NCBI RefSeq assembly: GCF_028550435.1
Contig: NZ_JAQQKV010000004.1
Span: forward strand, 186,001-250,000
DNA from: Asticcacaulis machinosus
GTDB taxonomy: Bacteria > Pseudomonadota > Alphaproteobacteria > Caulobacterales > Caulobacteraceae
Reading direction: 5' to 3'
DNA length: 64,000 nucleotides
The notes under the pieces are model-generated. The model saw only the letters and a list, made by a program, of their open reading frames with translations. It did not search any database and was not told where the DNA came from. Every line of letters starts with the position of its first letter. Positions within the stretch are counted from its first letter, which is position 1. The translations under genes were made by a program, and so were the position numbers. Shown piece after piece: positions 48,505 to 57,283 of the stretch.

Positions 48505-48888
48505 TTAGACTTTCAGACTGACTTCGATTTCGACCTGCGCGCCGTAAGCCAGAGCCGATACCCCAAAGGTCGTACACACCGGCAGGCGTAACGGTTTGAA
48601 ATAAAGCCGGTAAATCTCAAACACGTCCTCAAGACGACTCATGTCGGTCAGCATCAGCCGGCACTTGAACACATCATCAAAGCTGGCCCCGACGGTTTTC
48701 AGCGATGCCGCGACATTGCGCATCATCTGCTCGGTCTGCTCGGTCAGAGTATCCGCCACATGGCCGTCATCGTCATCACCGATATGGCCGGACAGGTGCA
48801 TTATACCGCCGGTGGCCACAGCCTCAGACGCGGGCAGGTCGAAATCGTACGGAAAATGGACGATGTCAGTAGTGGAAATGGGCGCCAT
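48505..48888 (-). CDS. RidA/YjgF-family protein
   Basis: Protein of 127 aa of the Rid family. Rid enzymes hydrolyse reactive enamines and imines produced by PLP enzymes. GIMHLSGHIGDDDDG, MMRNVAASLKTVGASFDDV and ALAYGAQVEIEV follow the family pattern; whether the catalytic Arg of RidA proper is kept is not clear (the R in FKCRLMLTD is a candidate). The start at 48888 has GGAG six bases upstream and overlaps the amidohydrolase end by 23 bp. Being in an operon with a cyclodeaminase homologue fits detoxification of imine intermediates (inference). Confidence 0.87.
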   Translation of the reverse strand: MAPISTTDIVHFPYDFDLPASEAVATGGIMHLSGHIGDDDDGHVADTLTEQTEQMMRNVAASLKTVGASFDDVFKCRLMLTDMSRLEDVFEIYRLYFKPLRLPVCTTFGVSALAYGAQVEIEVSLKV

Positions 48889-50977
48889 CGGACTCTCCGT
48901 GATCAGAGTGATCGGATGTGGCGACCGGGCTTGCGGGTCTGATGACCTTAGGCGCCGTCGTGAATGGTGTGATCCCCAGTGCGTCATAGATCTCGTTCGG
49001 GAAATAGACAAAGCCGCCTTTGAGCACCATGCGGGTTTCGCGCAGCGCGCTTAAGTCCTTGGTCGGGTCACCCTTGACGAGGAAGAAATCGGCCAGCTTG
49101 CCGCGTTCGATCGTCCCCAGTTGCTGGTCACGCCCGAAATAGACCTCCATGTCGTAGGAGCCAACTTTCAGCGCCTCAGCCGGAGTCATGCCGGCTTTGA
49201 CATAGAGTTCCAGTTCGCGCTTGACCGAAAAGCCGAGCGTATCGTCCGTACCGGGCAGTAGCTGGATGCCGTTCTGGTGCAGCATCTTCATGATATCGAC
49301 CAGCTTATCAAAGGCGGTAAAATAGCTCTTGTCTTCGGCGGCGTCCTTCAGTGGCACATAGGTGCGCTTACGGTAACGCTGATAGCCGATCGGCATGTTC
49401 TTGAGGTACCATTCATCGGCCGGATTGACCTTGCCTGCGCGGCTGAGCATCAGGCGCTCAACGATCACGGCGGTGGTATCAAGGCCCATGCCCTGAGCCT
49501 TCATGGTCGCAACCGATGCCTGCACGGGGGCGGAGTTGAGGTCAAGCGTGGCGGCGCGGGCCAGAGCCGTCAGGCGCAGCGGCGTGCGGGTATCTTCACC
49601 GTCTTTCAGCAGCCAGCCAAGCACCAGCTGGTTGATGTGGGTGATCTCATCGTAGCCGTCTTTCATGCCGCGGTCGGGCGTATAGAAAGCCGGAATGTGG
49701 CCGACTACATCCATGCCAAGGCGGTGGGATTCAGCCGCGACCGCCGGAATCCAGTCGGGGTTGAAGCTGTTGTAGATTTTGAGCTGGTAATAGCCGTGAT
49801 CGGCATACCAGCGCACGGCCTTCATGGCCTCATCCAGCGAGTTGACCACAAAGCCGTGGTTGGCGGAATAGGGGCTCTTGCCTTCGATAAAACCGTTACG
49901 GACAATGCGGGGGCCGGCGACCGTGCCTTCAGCCATTAGGCGGATCTGGGTATCCAGAAACCCGTTGTCATTGCCCATATCACGCACCGAGGTGACGCCC
50001 GATGCCAGCAGGAACAGGCCCGATGAGCGCGTGGTGTGGGAGTGCATGTCGTGCAGGCCGGGCACCAGCGTGCCGCCTTCGCCATCGATGATCGTCTCAT
50101 CCTTCGGGGCATTGGTAGCGGCCTCGGCTTCGGGCAGGATGGTGGCGATGGTGTCGCCATTGATCACCACGCTCGACAGGCCGCTAAGTTTGCCGGTTTT
50201 CGGATCGAACACGCGCACATTCCTGATGCGCACCGGTCCGTCGAAGCGATGCCCCAGTTCGGCCTGAAGGGTTTTCTGGCGCTCGGCCTCAAGTTCGCTG
50301 TTGAGGCGGCCAAGGGATTTGATTTCGGCCTCATAGCCTTTGCGCACCATATTGCCTGCTGCGAACAGTTCGTTCTGCTCATCCAGCAGAATATAGGCGG
50401 GGGCGAGGTCAAGGCCATCCAGACGATAGATGGTGACTTTCAGCGCCTGTTCGCCCTGACCAACGTTTATGGACTTTACGGCTTGCAGGCGTACCGATCC
50501 GCCGGGCAGGGCGTCCGCCGTCTGGTTCGGCTGGGTCAGCAGGTAGCGGGCATAGATAGCCAGATCATAGGGGTTGGAATCGTTGACGACATAGAGCTTG
50601 GGCGTTTTCAGCGCCATCTTGCCTGCGTCGGCCTGCGATGACCAGGTAAAGGACGTGCCCTTAATGGCAAAACTTTCCGCGACCGTCCCGCCCATCAGGG
50701 AGGTGCCGCTGATCTGGCCTGCCACCGGCAGGCCCTTGTCGTTCAGGGTGATGGCTTGCTTGTGCTTGGGGCCACGGCCATTGTCATCGACAAAGTAATC
50801 GATATTGAGGGTCTTGCCCTTATCGGCAGCGGTTTCCACCACCTCGACATGGCCGACGGTTTCGCCGTTCTGGATGATCACAAAGCTGGCGTCGGCAAAG
50901 GCTGGAACCACAAAGGCCGGGGCCACAAAGCCCAGTCCGAAAACGGTCGTCAGCAGGGCGGAACGGATCAGGGACAT
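48866..50977 (-). CDS. Exported amidohydrolase (Xaa-Pro/Xaa-Arg dipeptidase-like)
   Basis: Large secreted protein of 703 aa. Signal peptide about residues 1-28 (ending PAFADA). The first 240 residues are an extra beta-rich domain. The amidohydrolase barrel begins at about residue 250: HDMHSHTTRSSG with the HxH metal ligands, VVGHIPAF, DEITHINQL and the final PGTDDTLGF Asp. C-terminal LGTIERGKLADFFLV closes the fold. Related exported enzymes act as dipeptidases or cyclic-imide hydrolases. The tail is His/Asp-rich (DHSDHGESDGAHFHY), which may help bind metal. It forms one operon with cyclodeaminase upstream (15-bp gap) and RidA downstream. Confidence 0.87.
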   Translation of the reverse strand: MSLIRSALLTTVFGLGFVAPAFVVPAFADASFVIIQNGETVGHVEVVETAADKGKTLNIDYFVDDNGRGPKHKQAITLNDKGLPVAGQISGTSLMGGTVAESFAIKGTSFTWSSQADAGKMALKTPKLYVVNDSNPYDLAIYARYLLTQPNQTADALPGGSVRLQAVKSINVGQGEQALKVTIYRLDGLDLAPAYILLDEQNELFAAGNMVRKGYEAEIKSLGRLNSELEAERQKTLQAELGHRFDGPVRIRNVRVFDPKTGKLSGLSSVVINGDTIATILPEAEAATNAPKDETIIDGEGGTLVPGLHDMHSHTTRSSGLFLLASGVTSVRDMGNDNGFLDTQIRLMAEGTVAGPRIVRNGFIEGKSPYSANHGFVVNSLDEAMKAVRWYADHGYYQLKIYNSFNPDWIPAVAAESHRLGMDVVGHIPAFYTPDRGMKDGYDEITHINQLVLGWLLKDGEDTRTPLRLTALARAATLDLNSAPVQASVATMKAQGMGLDTTAVIVERLMLSRAGKVNPADEWYLKNMPIGYQRYRKRTYVPLKDAAEDKSYFTAFDKLVDIMKMLHQNGIQLLPGTDDTLGFSVKRELELYVKAGMTPAEALKVGSYDMEVYFGRDQQLGTIERGKLADFFLVKGDPTKDLSALRETRMVLKGGFVYFPNEIYDALGITPFTTAPKVIRPASPVATSDHSDHGESDGAHFHY

Positions 50978-50992
50978 GGGAACTCCGTAAAC

Positions 50993-51964
50993 TTAAGCGG
51001 TGGCTTTGGCGTGGATATAGGCGGCGGAACAGAGGTCCTGCACCACATGGCCCAGGGATTTATAAAAGGTGATCTCGGTGTCGTTACGGCGGCCAACGAC
51101 GGTGTCGTTCAGGACTTCGCCGATTTCCGCGACAATGTGGTCGTCCGTTATCAGGCCGGCCTCTTTGGCGACCAGAAACTCGGCCCCTGCCGCCAGAACC
51201 GAGCGGCGGCTGTCGGCAATATAGCGTGAGGCGACGACAAGGTCGTTATCGACCTCAACCGGGCCGGGGCCGGAGGAGCCAACGATATTCAGGTGGGTGC
51301 CGTCCTCGACCCAGTCGCGGAACAGAACGGGCTCAGACGATCCGGTGGTGGTGCAGATGATGTCGGCACCCTTACAGGCATCGGGGGCATCAGCGACAGC
51401 ATAGACCCTGAGGCCGGTGGACAGCGCCATGTCGGCGGCAAAGGTGGCGGCCTTATCATAGTCGCGCGCCCAGATGCGGATGTCCTCCAATGCACGGACA
51501 TGGCGGATAGCCTCGACATGGGATTTGGCCTGAGCGCCCGCACCAAATATGGTCAGGCGTTTGGCATCCTTGCGTGCCAAGGCATCGGTCGCCACCGCTG
51601 AGGCGCAGGCCGTGCGGATTTCGGTGACTTCACCGGCATCAGCCGAGCACACCAGTTCGCCGGTTTTCGGGTCAAATACGATGACCAGACCATGATGCTT
51701 TGACCGGCCTGTGTTCTCAGGATTACGCACGACCGAAATGATCTTTCCGCCATAGATGCCAAGCTTATCAGCGGCGGCTTCATCCATCAGAAAGCCCGGC
51801 ATGAGCGCGAGGACTTTCAGCGGGGCCAGCGGAATGATGGTGCGCAAAGGCTGGGGCGCTTCGGAGGCTGAAAACGCGGCCATCGCCTGACGCACCGCCG
51901 CGATACAGCCGGGATAGTCCAGCCATTTGATCACGGCGGCGGGATCATAGTGGGTGTAGGTCAT
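50993..51964 (-). CDS. Ornithine cyclodeaminase / mu-crystallin-family protein
   Basis: NAD(P)-binding enzyme of 323 aa. The Rossmann loop is TIFGAGAQAKSHVEAI near residue 132; GKIISVVRNPENTGRSKHHG and GEVTEIRTACASAVATDAL follow the family pattern. The family includes ornithine cyclodeaminase (giving proline), ketimine reductases and alanine dehydrogenases, and sequence alone does not choose between them. Its ATG overlaps the S10 enzyme 2 stop (ATGA), so it is tied to peptide breakdown. If it makes proline, PutA could oxidise it (inference). Confidence 0.9.
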   Translation of the reverse strand: MTYTHYDPAAVIKWLDYPGCIAAVRQAMAAFSASEAPQPLRTIIPLAPLKVLALMPGFLMDEAAADKLGIYGGKIISVVRNPENTGRSKHHGLVIVFDPKTGELVCSADAGEVTEIRTACASAVATDALARKDAKRLTIFGAGAQAKSHVEAIRHVRALEDIRIWARDYDKAATFAADMALSTGLRVYAVADAPDACKGADIICTTTGSSEPVLFRDWVEDGTHLNIVGSSGPGPVEVDNDLVVASRYIADSRRSVLAAGAEFLVAKEAGLITDDHIVAEIGEVLNDTVVGRRNDTEITFYKSLGHVVQDLCSAAYIHAKATA

Positions 51965-53469
51965 TGGCCGTCCTTGAGGAAGGCGCGGATATCGACGCCC
52001 AGCTTTTCCAATGCTTTTGAATTGGAATAGTTCATATGGCCGCCTTCATAATAGGTCAGGCGGGTATTGGCCTTGGGCCAGTCGGCCTGCTTCAAAAGGT
52101 ACTCTGAGCCGCCGACGGTGGTTTGGGTATCGTACCAGCCGACGCCGACCATGATCTTCATCTTGGGCTGGGTTTTCAGCACATCGCTCAGCATCGAAAA
52201 ATACGGCCAGTCGCTGAACGGCCCCTTGCCATAACCCCAGTCCCAGCCATCAAGGCCACCGGTGACAGGGCTGTTGGTCAGATATTTGACCTCGGTCTTG
52301 ATGTTCAGGAAATCGCGGGCATAGGGAATAAAACCATCCTGCATAGCCTTGGGGCCGACAAAAGACGGATCGCCGCCTTTTTCGAGCGGGCCGGTGTAGC
52401 GGGTATCGGCCATACCGATGATCAGGCCCTTGTCCTTAAACAGCAGGCGACGATAGGCTTCTTTGGAAATGCGCAAACGCGCATCGGCAAAGGTCTGGGC
52501 GGATACGCCGGTAAAGCCTTCCAGCTTATTCGCCACGGCCATCAACTGGTCGTCAGGCAGGTCGCCACCTTTATAGAGGGCGGCCAGATATTCCGTATCG
52601 GCAAAGCTGCGCGCTTCGGCCACAAAGGCCTCAAGCGACAGGCCGCGGGTGTCGACGGCCTTGTGATACCAGGCGGTGGCGGCCAGCGTCGGCAATGACA
52701 CGACATAGGACACGATATTGGTCTTACGCTGCACATAGTCGGTGATATTGGCGGCTTGTCCAAACAGAACCACCCCGCCAATGGTCAGGGGCGTCTCGTC
52801 TTCAGCCAGCTTCTTGGCGATCTGAGGGGCGCGCATGGTGCCGTAGGATTCACCGAAGATATAGACGGGGGAGGCTTCGCGGCCACGCGCTTTGACCCAC
52901 TGGGTGATGACCTGCGCGAACTGTTCCGCGTCCGCTTCGACCGAGAACCAGTCTTTCAGGTTGGTGCCATTAAGCGGGCGGCTGTAGCCGGTGCCGGCCG
53001 GATCGATAAACACCAGATCAGCGACCTCAAGCGGCGCGTTCGGGTTATCGACCAGTTGAAAGGTCGACGGATCGGCGCTCAGGTCGTCGGGCATATGCAC
53101 GCGCTTGGGCGCAAAGGCCCCCATGTGCAGATAGACCGACGGGCTGATCGGGCCGCCGTTGAAGATAAACATCACCGGGCGGTTCGCGGCTTTGGTTTTG
53201 GCCTCATAGGAAAAGGTCACGACCGACAGGGCGTCGCGGCCTGAGGCATCCTTGACCACATAGGAGGCGGCGGTAGCGGTATAGTCGATTTTCTGGCCGC
53301 CAAAGGTGCCCTTGTGTTTGGTCACCACGGCGGCGCCAAAGTCTGCGGGCGCAAAGTTTTCAGCCACAGATGGCGGCGGCGTTTGCGCATAGACGGGCAG
53401 GGCGGCGCCTGCACACAGCAGGAGGGCCAGTGTGCTGACAGCAGCTTTACGGACGGTTTTCACAGTCAT
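51961..53469 (-). CDS. S10 serine carboxypeptidase-like enzyme 2
   Basis: Exported peptidase of 502 aa with a signal peptide (about residues 1-26, LALLLCAGAALPVYAQ). Ser208 in FGESYGTMRAPQ, Asp in VGWYDTQTT and His in YEGGHMNYS form the triad; NGGPISPSVYLHMG is the oxyanion region, with Ile-Ser replacing the usual Gly-Ser. It is first in the long minus-strand operon. About 155 bp with a probable promoter separate it from the AsnC gene. The start 53469 was chosen over TTG 53475. Confidence 0.92.
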   Translation of the reverse strand: MTVKTVRKAAVSTLALLLCAGAALPVYAQTPPPSVAENFAPADFGAAVVTKHKGTFGGQKIDYTATAASYVVKDASGRDALSVVTFSYEAKTKAANRPVMFIFNGGPISPSVYLHMGAFAPKRVHMPDDLSADPSTFQLVDNPNAPLEVADLVFIDPAGTGYSRPLNGTNLKDWFSVEADAEQFAQVITQWVKARGREASPVYIFGESYGTMRAPQIAKKLAEDETPLTIGGVVLFGQAANITDYVQRKTNIVSYVVSLPTLAATAWYHKAVDTRGLSLEAFVAEARSFADTEYLAALYKGGDLPDDQLMAVANKLEGFTGVSAQTFADARLRISKEAYRRLLFKDKGLIIGMADTRYTGPLEKGGDPSFVGPKAMQDGFIPYARDFLNIKTEVKYLTNSPVTGGLDGWDWGYGKGPFSDWPYFSMLSDVLKTQPKMKIMVGVGWYDTQTTVGGSEYLLKQADWPKANTRLTYYEGGHMNYSNSKALEKLGVDIRAFLKDGQ

Positions 53470-53624
53470 GATCAATTCCCCTGCTCATGTTTTGTGACGG
53501 TTTCGCAAAGGTACGCTACGACGGTCTTTGCGAATAAATATGTTTTTCTCAGTCGCGTGCTTGCGGTTATGAGCATAAATCCGGTTGCAATTGCGACTAA
53601 GTGGTTAATTCATGCCGGTGGCGT

Positions 53625-54110
53625 TCACAGCGCCTTGGCACCGCGCAACGGGATGGCGGTGGTTGATTTCAGCTCGCTCAGGGTCACGGTCGATTGAATA
53701 TCGACCACACCCGGCAGCTTCAGGATCACGTTGAAGATGAATTTCTGGTACCATTCCATGCTGGGGGCCACGACCTTGAGCATGATGTCCTTTTCCCCGA
53801 ACAGGGAGTGACACTCCAGAATTTCCGGCGTCGCTTCGATCTTACGCAGGAATTCGGCGCGCTTTTCGTCGGTCAGGGTGGTCATCTTAAGGTAGGCAAA
53901 CAGCATCAGGGACGCGCCGAACTTATGGCGATCCAGCAGGGCGACCTGTCCCTTGATATAGCCCTCATCCTTAAGGCGCTGAAGCCTGCGCCAGCACGGT
54001 GACTGCGACAGGCCGACCCGGTCAGCCAGATCGCTGGTCGACAGGGAGGAGTCCTTCTGGATCTGCTCCAGAATGCGGATATCGACGCTCGATAACGGTT
54101 CTTCGGCCAT
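53625..54110 (-). CDS. Lrp/AsnC-family transcriptional regulator
   Basis: Regulator of 161 aa. HTH at about residues 9-60 (LEQIQKDSSLSTSDLADRV then LSQSPCWRRLQRL), RAM ligand domain from about residue 75. Such proteins sense amino acids and form octamers on DNA. It lies 13 bp after S10 enzyme 3 and just upstream of S10 enzyme 2, in the centre of the island, so it probably controls it in response to an amino acid released from peptides (inference). Direct repeats at 55681 and 55746 are candidate targets. Confidence 0.93.
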   Translation of the reverse strand: MAEEPLSSVDIRILEQIQKDSSLSTSDLADRVGLSQSPCWRRLQRLKDEGYIKGQVALLDRHKFGASLMLFAYLKMTTLTDEKRAEFLRKIEATPEILECHSLFGEKDIMLKVVAPSMEWYQKFIFNVILKLPGVVDIQSTVTLSELKSTTAIPLRGAKAL

Positions 54111-54123
54111 AGGTTACGCTCCG

Positions 54124-55581
54124 TTATTTGATGAAATTGCGGATCTGATCGGCCTTGGCCGTCAGGTTATCGGCGGGGTTAAAGACGGAATGACCGGCGG
54201 CGTAGGCGTTGAACGTCACGCGCTCCAGCGGGATATCGGCGTGCTCGATCTCATAGCGGGCCGCCCAGACAGGGGTGGCCAGATCGAAATAGCCACCAAC
54301 CACCATCATCTTAAGGTCTTGGCGATCGTTCATAAGTTTCGCCAGATCGGGGGTGACGTTCATCACAAACTGCCGGTCCTTATTCACATCGTCCCAGTTC
54401 CATTGAAAATTCAGCTCCAGCGACAGGGACACATAGTCGTCGCTGGCCGGAAACTTCAGTTCGTCCTTGAGGTAGCTGGTGATCAGGGCCGATTTGATGA
54501 CGTTGGACTTACCAAGCCCAAGCGAGGGATCATTGGCGGCGGCGGGGCGGTTCGGATTGGCGGGCGGGGCCTTGGGCGCCACAACCCGCATATCGAGGCG
54601 GCCGGTCAACTGATCCTTATCGGCATTGAGGGTTTCAAGATAGGTCTGGCTGTCGACCCGCAGATTGGCCTTGAGGATCGTCTCTGCCGGCAGGCCGATC
54701 AGGGCGGACAGGCCGTTGGCGACCTCGGTTTTCTCAGCGTCGGTGATCTGCGCCCCCTTGAGCAGGGCCGGGGCGTAGGTCGAGATGGCAAAGGCTTGCG
54801 CATCGGCAAAGGTGGCCTCAAGGCTGCGGCCCTTGCGGTCGATTTTGTTATGATGCCACGCACCGGCGGCCAGAGTTGGCAGTTCCAGAATCTGGCCCAT
54901 GTCGCGCGATTCCGACATGTTGAGCGACGGCGAAATCAGGATCAGCCCTTTGAGGCCCGGCAGGGTTTTGTCTTTGGCGATCTGGCCCGACATGACCGCC
55001 AGCCGGTAGCCGCCATAGCTTTCACCAGCGATATAGAGCGGGGAAGCTTCGCGGCCATTGGCCTTCAGCCATTTGGCGATCAGGTTATGGACGGCCGTAG
55101 CATCGCGGTTGACGCCCAGGAAATTCCGCAACTCATCGGGTTTAAAACTGCGGCTGAGACCCGTACCCACCGGATCGATAAAGACCATATCGGCGGCATC
55201 CAGCAGCGTGTCGGGATTATCGATCAGGGCGTCCTTGTCACGGATGCGCGGACCAAAGGCTGACATATGCAGCGGCGACGACGAAGCGCCCGGGCCGCCA
55301 TTGAAAAAGACGATGACGGGGCGGGTGCTGCGATCCTTTACGCCGTCACGGACATAGGAAATGGCCGACAGGGAGACCACGGCCTCACCCTTATCGTTTT
55401 TCAGGATCTCTTCGGTAAAACCGGCGGTATATTTGAGGGTGGTTTTTTTCTGGGCCAGAGTCTTATTCTGGGTCAGGGTTTTGGGCGTGCTGACGCTGAT
55501 CGCGTCCTGTGCGGTGACAGGTGCCCCCAAAAGCCCCAGACACATTGCCACTGCCGCTACGAAGATACAGCTTTGCCGCAT
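54124..55581 (-). CDS. S10 serine carboxypeptidase-like enzyme 3
   Basis: Exported peptidase of 485 aa; signal peptide about residues 1-24 (ending PVTAQ). Ser188 in AGESYGGYRLAVMS, NGGPGASSSPLHMS oxyanion region, catalytic His in YAAGHSVF. The active-site strand GESYGGYR differs from GESYGTxRA in the other two, so it is a more distant paralogue. It is divergent from the class V aminotransferase gene and co-transcribed with asnC (13-bp gap). Confidence 0.92.
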   Translation of the reverse strand: MRQSCIFVAAVAMCLGLLGAPVTAQDAISVSTPKTLTQNKTLAQKKTTLKYTAGFTEEILKNDKGEAVVSLSAISYVRDGVKDRSTRPVIVFFNGGPGASSSPLHMSAFGPRIRDKDALIDNPDTLLDAADMVFIDPVGTGLSRSFKPDELRNFLGVNRDATAVHNLIAKWLKANGREASPLYIAGESYGGYRLAVMSGQIAKDKTLPGLKGLILISPSLNMSESRDMGQILELPTLAAGAWHHNKIDRKGRSLEATFADAQAFAISTYAPALLKGAQITDAEKTEVANGLSALIGLPAETILKANLRVDSQTYLETLNADKDQLTGRLDMRVVAPKAPPANPNRPAAANDPSLGLGKSNVIKSALITSYLKDELKFPASDDYVSLSLELNFQWNWDDVNKDRQFVMNVTPDLAKLMNDRQDLKMMVVGGYFDLATPVWAARYEIEHADIPLERVTFNAYAAGHSVFNPADNLTAKADQIRNFIK

Positions 55582-55881
55582 GACCGAACCCTCCTTGATA
55601 AACTAATCCCTTACAGGAAACATTATCACCGATGGGGGATAGTTTATCGCTTTTTTGACGGAGTGGCGGCGGTAAAATGTATAAATCATGCGCCCCGTGC
55701 ATGGATTCTGCATTTATTATTCTGTCGCTGGGTTTTGCGATCGGCATAAATCATGCGCAATGCTGTGGATTTTAGAGGCAAGTCAGCGCTTATTGGCTGC
55801 AAGGGCTGTGAGTTGGGCTAAAAATTTCAACGATTGCTTATATCATTGCGGTCATATTGAGTTTGAGCAAGGGGCATCCTT
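55582..55881. promoter_or_regulatory. Divergent control region with 13-bp direct repeats
   Basis: ATAAATCATGCGC occurs at 55681-55693 and again at 55746-55758, 65 bp apart, and part of it (GCATAAATC) recurs at 53573 before S10 enzyme 2. This is suggestive of Lrp/AsnC-type sites between S10 enzyme 3 and the class V gene. No gene is seen in this stretch. Confidence 0.45.
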
Positions 55882-57165
55882 ATGCCGGTAACGCGTCGTG
55901 ATTGGTTGAAAACTGCGGGAGTAGCATCGGTGGGCAGCCTGGGAGGCATGGCGGGAATGGGGAGCGCCAGCGCGCAAACCGTTGCCGCGTCGTCTGCCGA
56001 TCCGTTTGCCGGGCCGGATACGCCGGTAAACTTTCCGGATAAGGCGTCCTTTGGGCCGATGGAGGTGACCTACCTCAATTCAGGCACCATGCACCCGTTC
56101 AGCAAGGGGGCAAAGTCTGCGCTGGAGGCCTATCAGGCCAAGCGCTTTATGGACCCGGCCCATCAGGGCGTGCAACTGAATGATAAGCGGGTACTGGAAA
56201 AATTCGCCAGACTGATCAATGCTGAGGCCGATGAAGTTACCTTTGTGCAATCGACCACAATGGGCGAAAACATGATTGTGGCGGGGCTGGGGCTGGCCGA
56301 CCAAAAGGCGCGGATCGTCACCGACACCCTGCATTTCTTTGGCTCGATCCCGCTCTATGAAGAACTGGCCAAGCAGGGCTGTGAGGTTGTCTGGGTGCGC
56401 GACCGTGACGGGCGCATCGACCTTGAGGACATGAAAAAAGCCATCACGCCGGGCACGAAGTTTGTCGCCCTGTCGCTGGTCTCGACCATCAACGGTTTTG
56501 AGCATGACCTTAAGGCGGTGTGCGATCTGGCTCATGCGCAGGGGGCGCTGGTCTATGCCGACATTATTCACGCGGCAGGCTGTGTGCCGGTCGATGTTAA
56601 GGCCACCGGCGTCGATTTTGCGGCTTGCGCCAGTTATAAGTGGCTGATGGGCGATTTTGGTATGGGCTTTGTCTATGCCAGCAAGGCCGCCCAGAAACAT
56701 CTGAAACGCCCGTTTGTCGGCTATTACGGCATGAGCGCGTTCAAGCCGCATATCTATCCGTTTGATGAGCCGGGTACGACCATTGCCGACTACGCCTTTG
56801 ATGGCGGGGCGCGCGGTCTGTTTGCCGTGGGCACCAGTTCCGAATCCCTGCTGGCGCAGCTTGATTATTCGTTGGGTTATATATTGACCAATGGGGTGGA
56901 GCGCATTCAGGCCCATGCCCAGACCCTGACCGATCACCTTAAGGCCGAGTTGCCCAAGCGCGGCTATAGGCTGATGACGCCAAAGGATGCCAAAACGCCG
57001 ATGGTGGCCTGTGTGCTGGAAAATGCCCGCACCAAACTCAATCCGGCGCTGGAGGCGGCCAAGATCAGGATCACGGTGTCGCAGCACCGCTTCCGCTATT
57101 CGGTGTCGGTGTTCAATGACCATGCCGATATCGAGCGGGCGCTGAAGGCCCTGCCGAAGGTTTGA
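55882..57165 (+). CDS. Exported class V aminotransferase-fold PLP enzyme
   Basis: PLP enzyme of 427 aa, related to isopenicillin N epimerase and cysteine desulfurase folds. A Tat signal precedes it: TRRDWLKTAGVASVGSLGG, cleavage near SASAQ, so a folded, cofactor-loaded enzyme may be exported. The cofactor Lys is in CASYKWLMGDFGMG, ADIIHAAGCVPVD carries the Asp and His of the pocket, and GTSSESLLAQLDY follows. Epimerisation or cleavage of an amino acid is possible, but the reaction is not determined. It is first of the plus-strand arm of the island, followed by three M61 genes. Confidence 0.88.
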   Translation: MPVTRRDWLKTAGVASVGSLGGMAGMGSASAQTVAASSADPFAGPDTPVNFPDKASFGPMEVTYLNSGTMHPFSKGAKSALEAYQAKRFMDPAHQGVQLNDKRVLEKFARLINAEADEVTFVQSTTMGENMIVAGLGLADQKARIVTDTLHFFGSIPLYEELAKQGCEVVWVRDRDGRIDLEDMKKAITPGTKFVALSLVSTINGFEHDLKAVCDLAHAQGALVYADIIHAAGCVPVDVKATGVDFAACASYKWLMGDFGMGFVYASKAAQKHLKRPFVGYYGMSAFKPHIYPFDEPGTTIADYAFDGGARGLFAVGTSSESLLAQLDYSLGYILTNGVERIQAHAQTLTDHLKAELPKRGYRLMTPKDAKTPMVACVLENARTKLNPALEAAKIRITVSQHRFRYSVSVFNDHADIERALKALPKV

Positions 57166-57283
57166 TTCTGGGGTCTAAAATCTGGCCGTTACGGGCATAA
57201 AGATTTCGGCTTGAGCGCACAATTCGCAAAGACGTACCTGCGCCGCCGTGGAAATATACGCGAATAATGCAGGGGATTTGCTT

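Noticed and set aside
54073-55263. Long plus-strand frame opposite S10 enzyme 3 (396 codons)
   Set aside because: Low-complexity composition; the minus-strand protein has a complete S10 active site.
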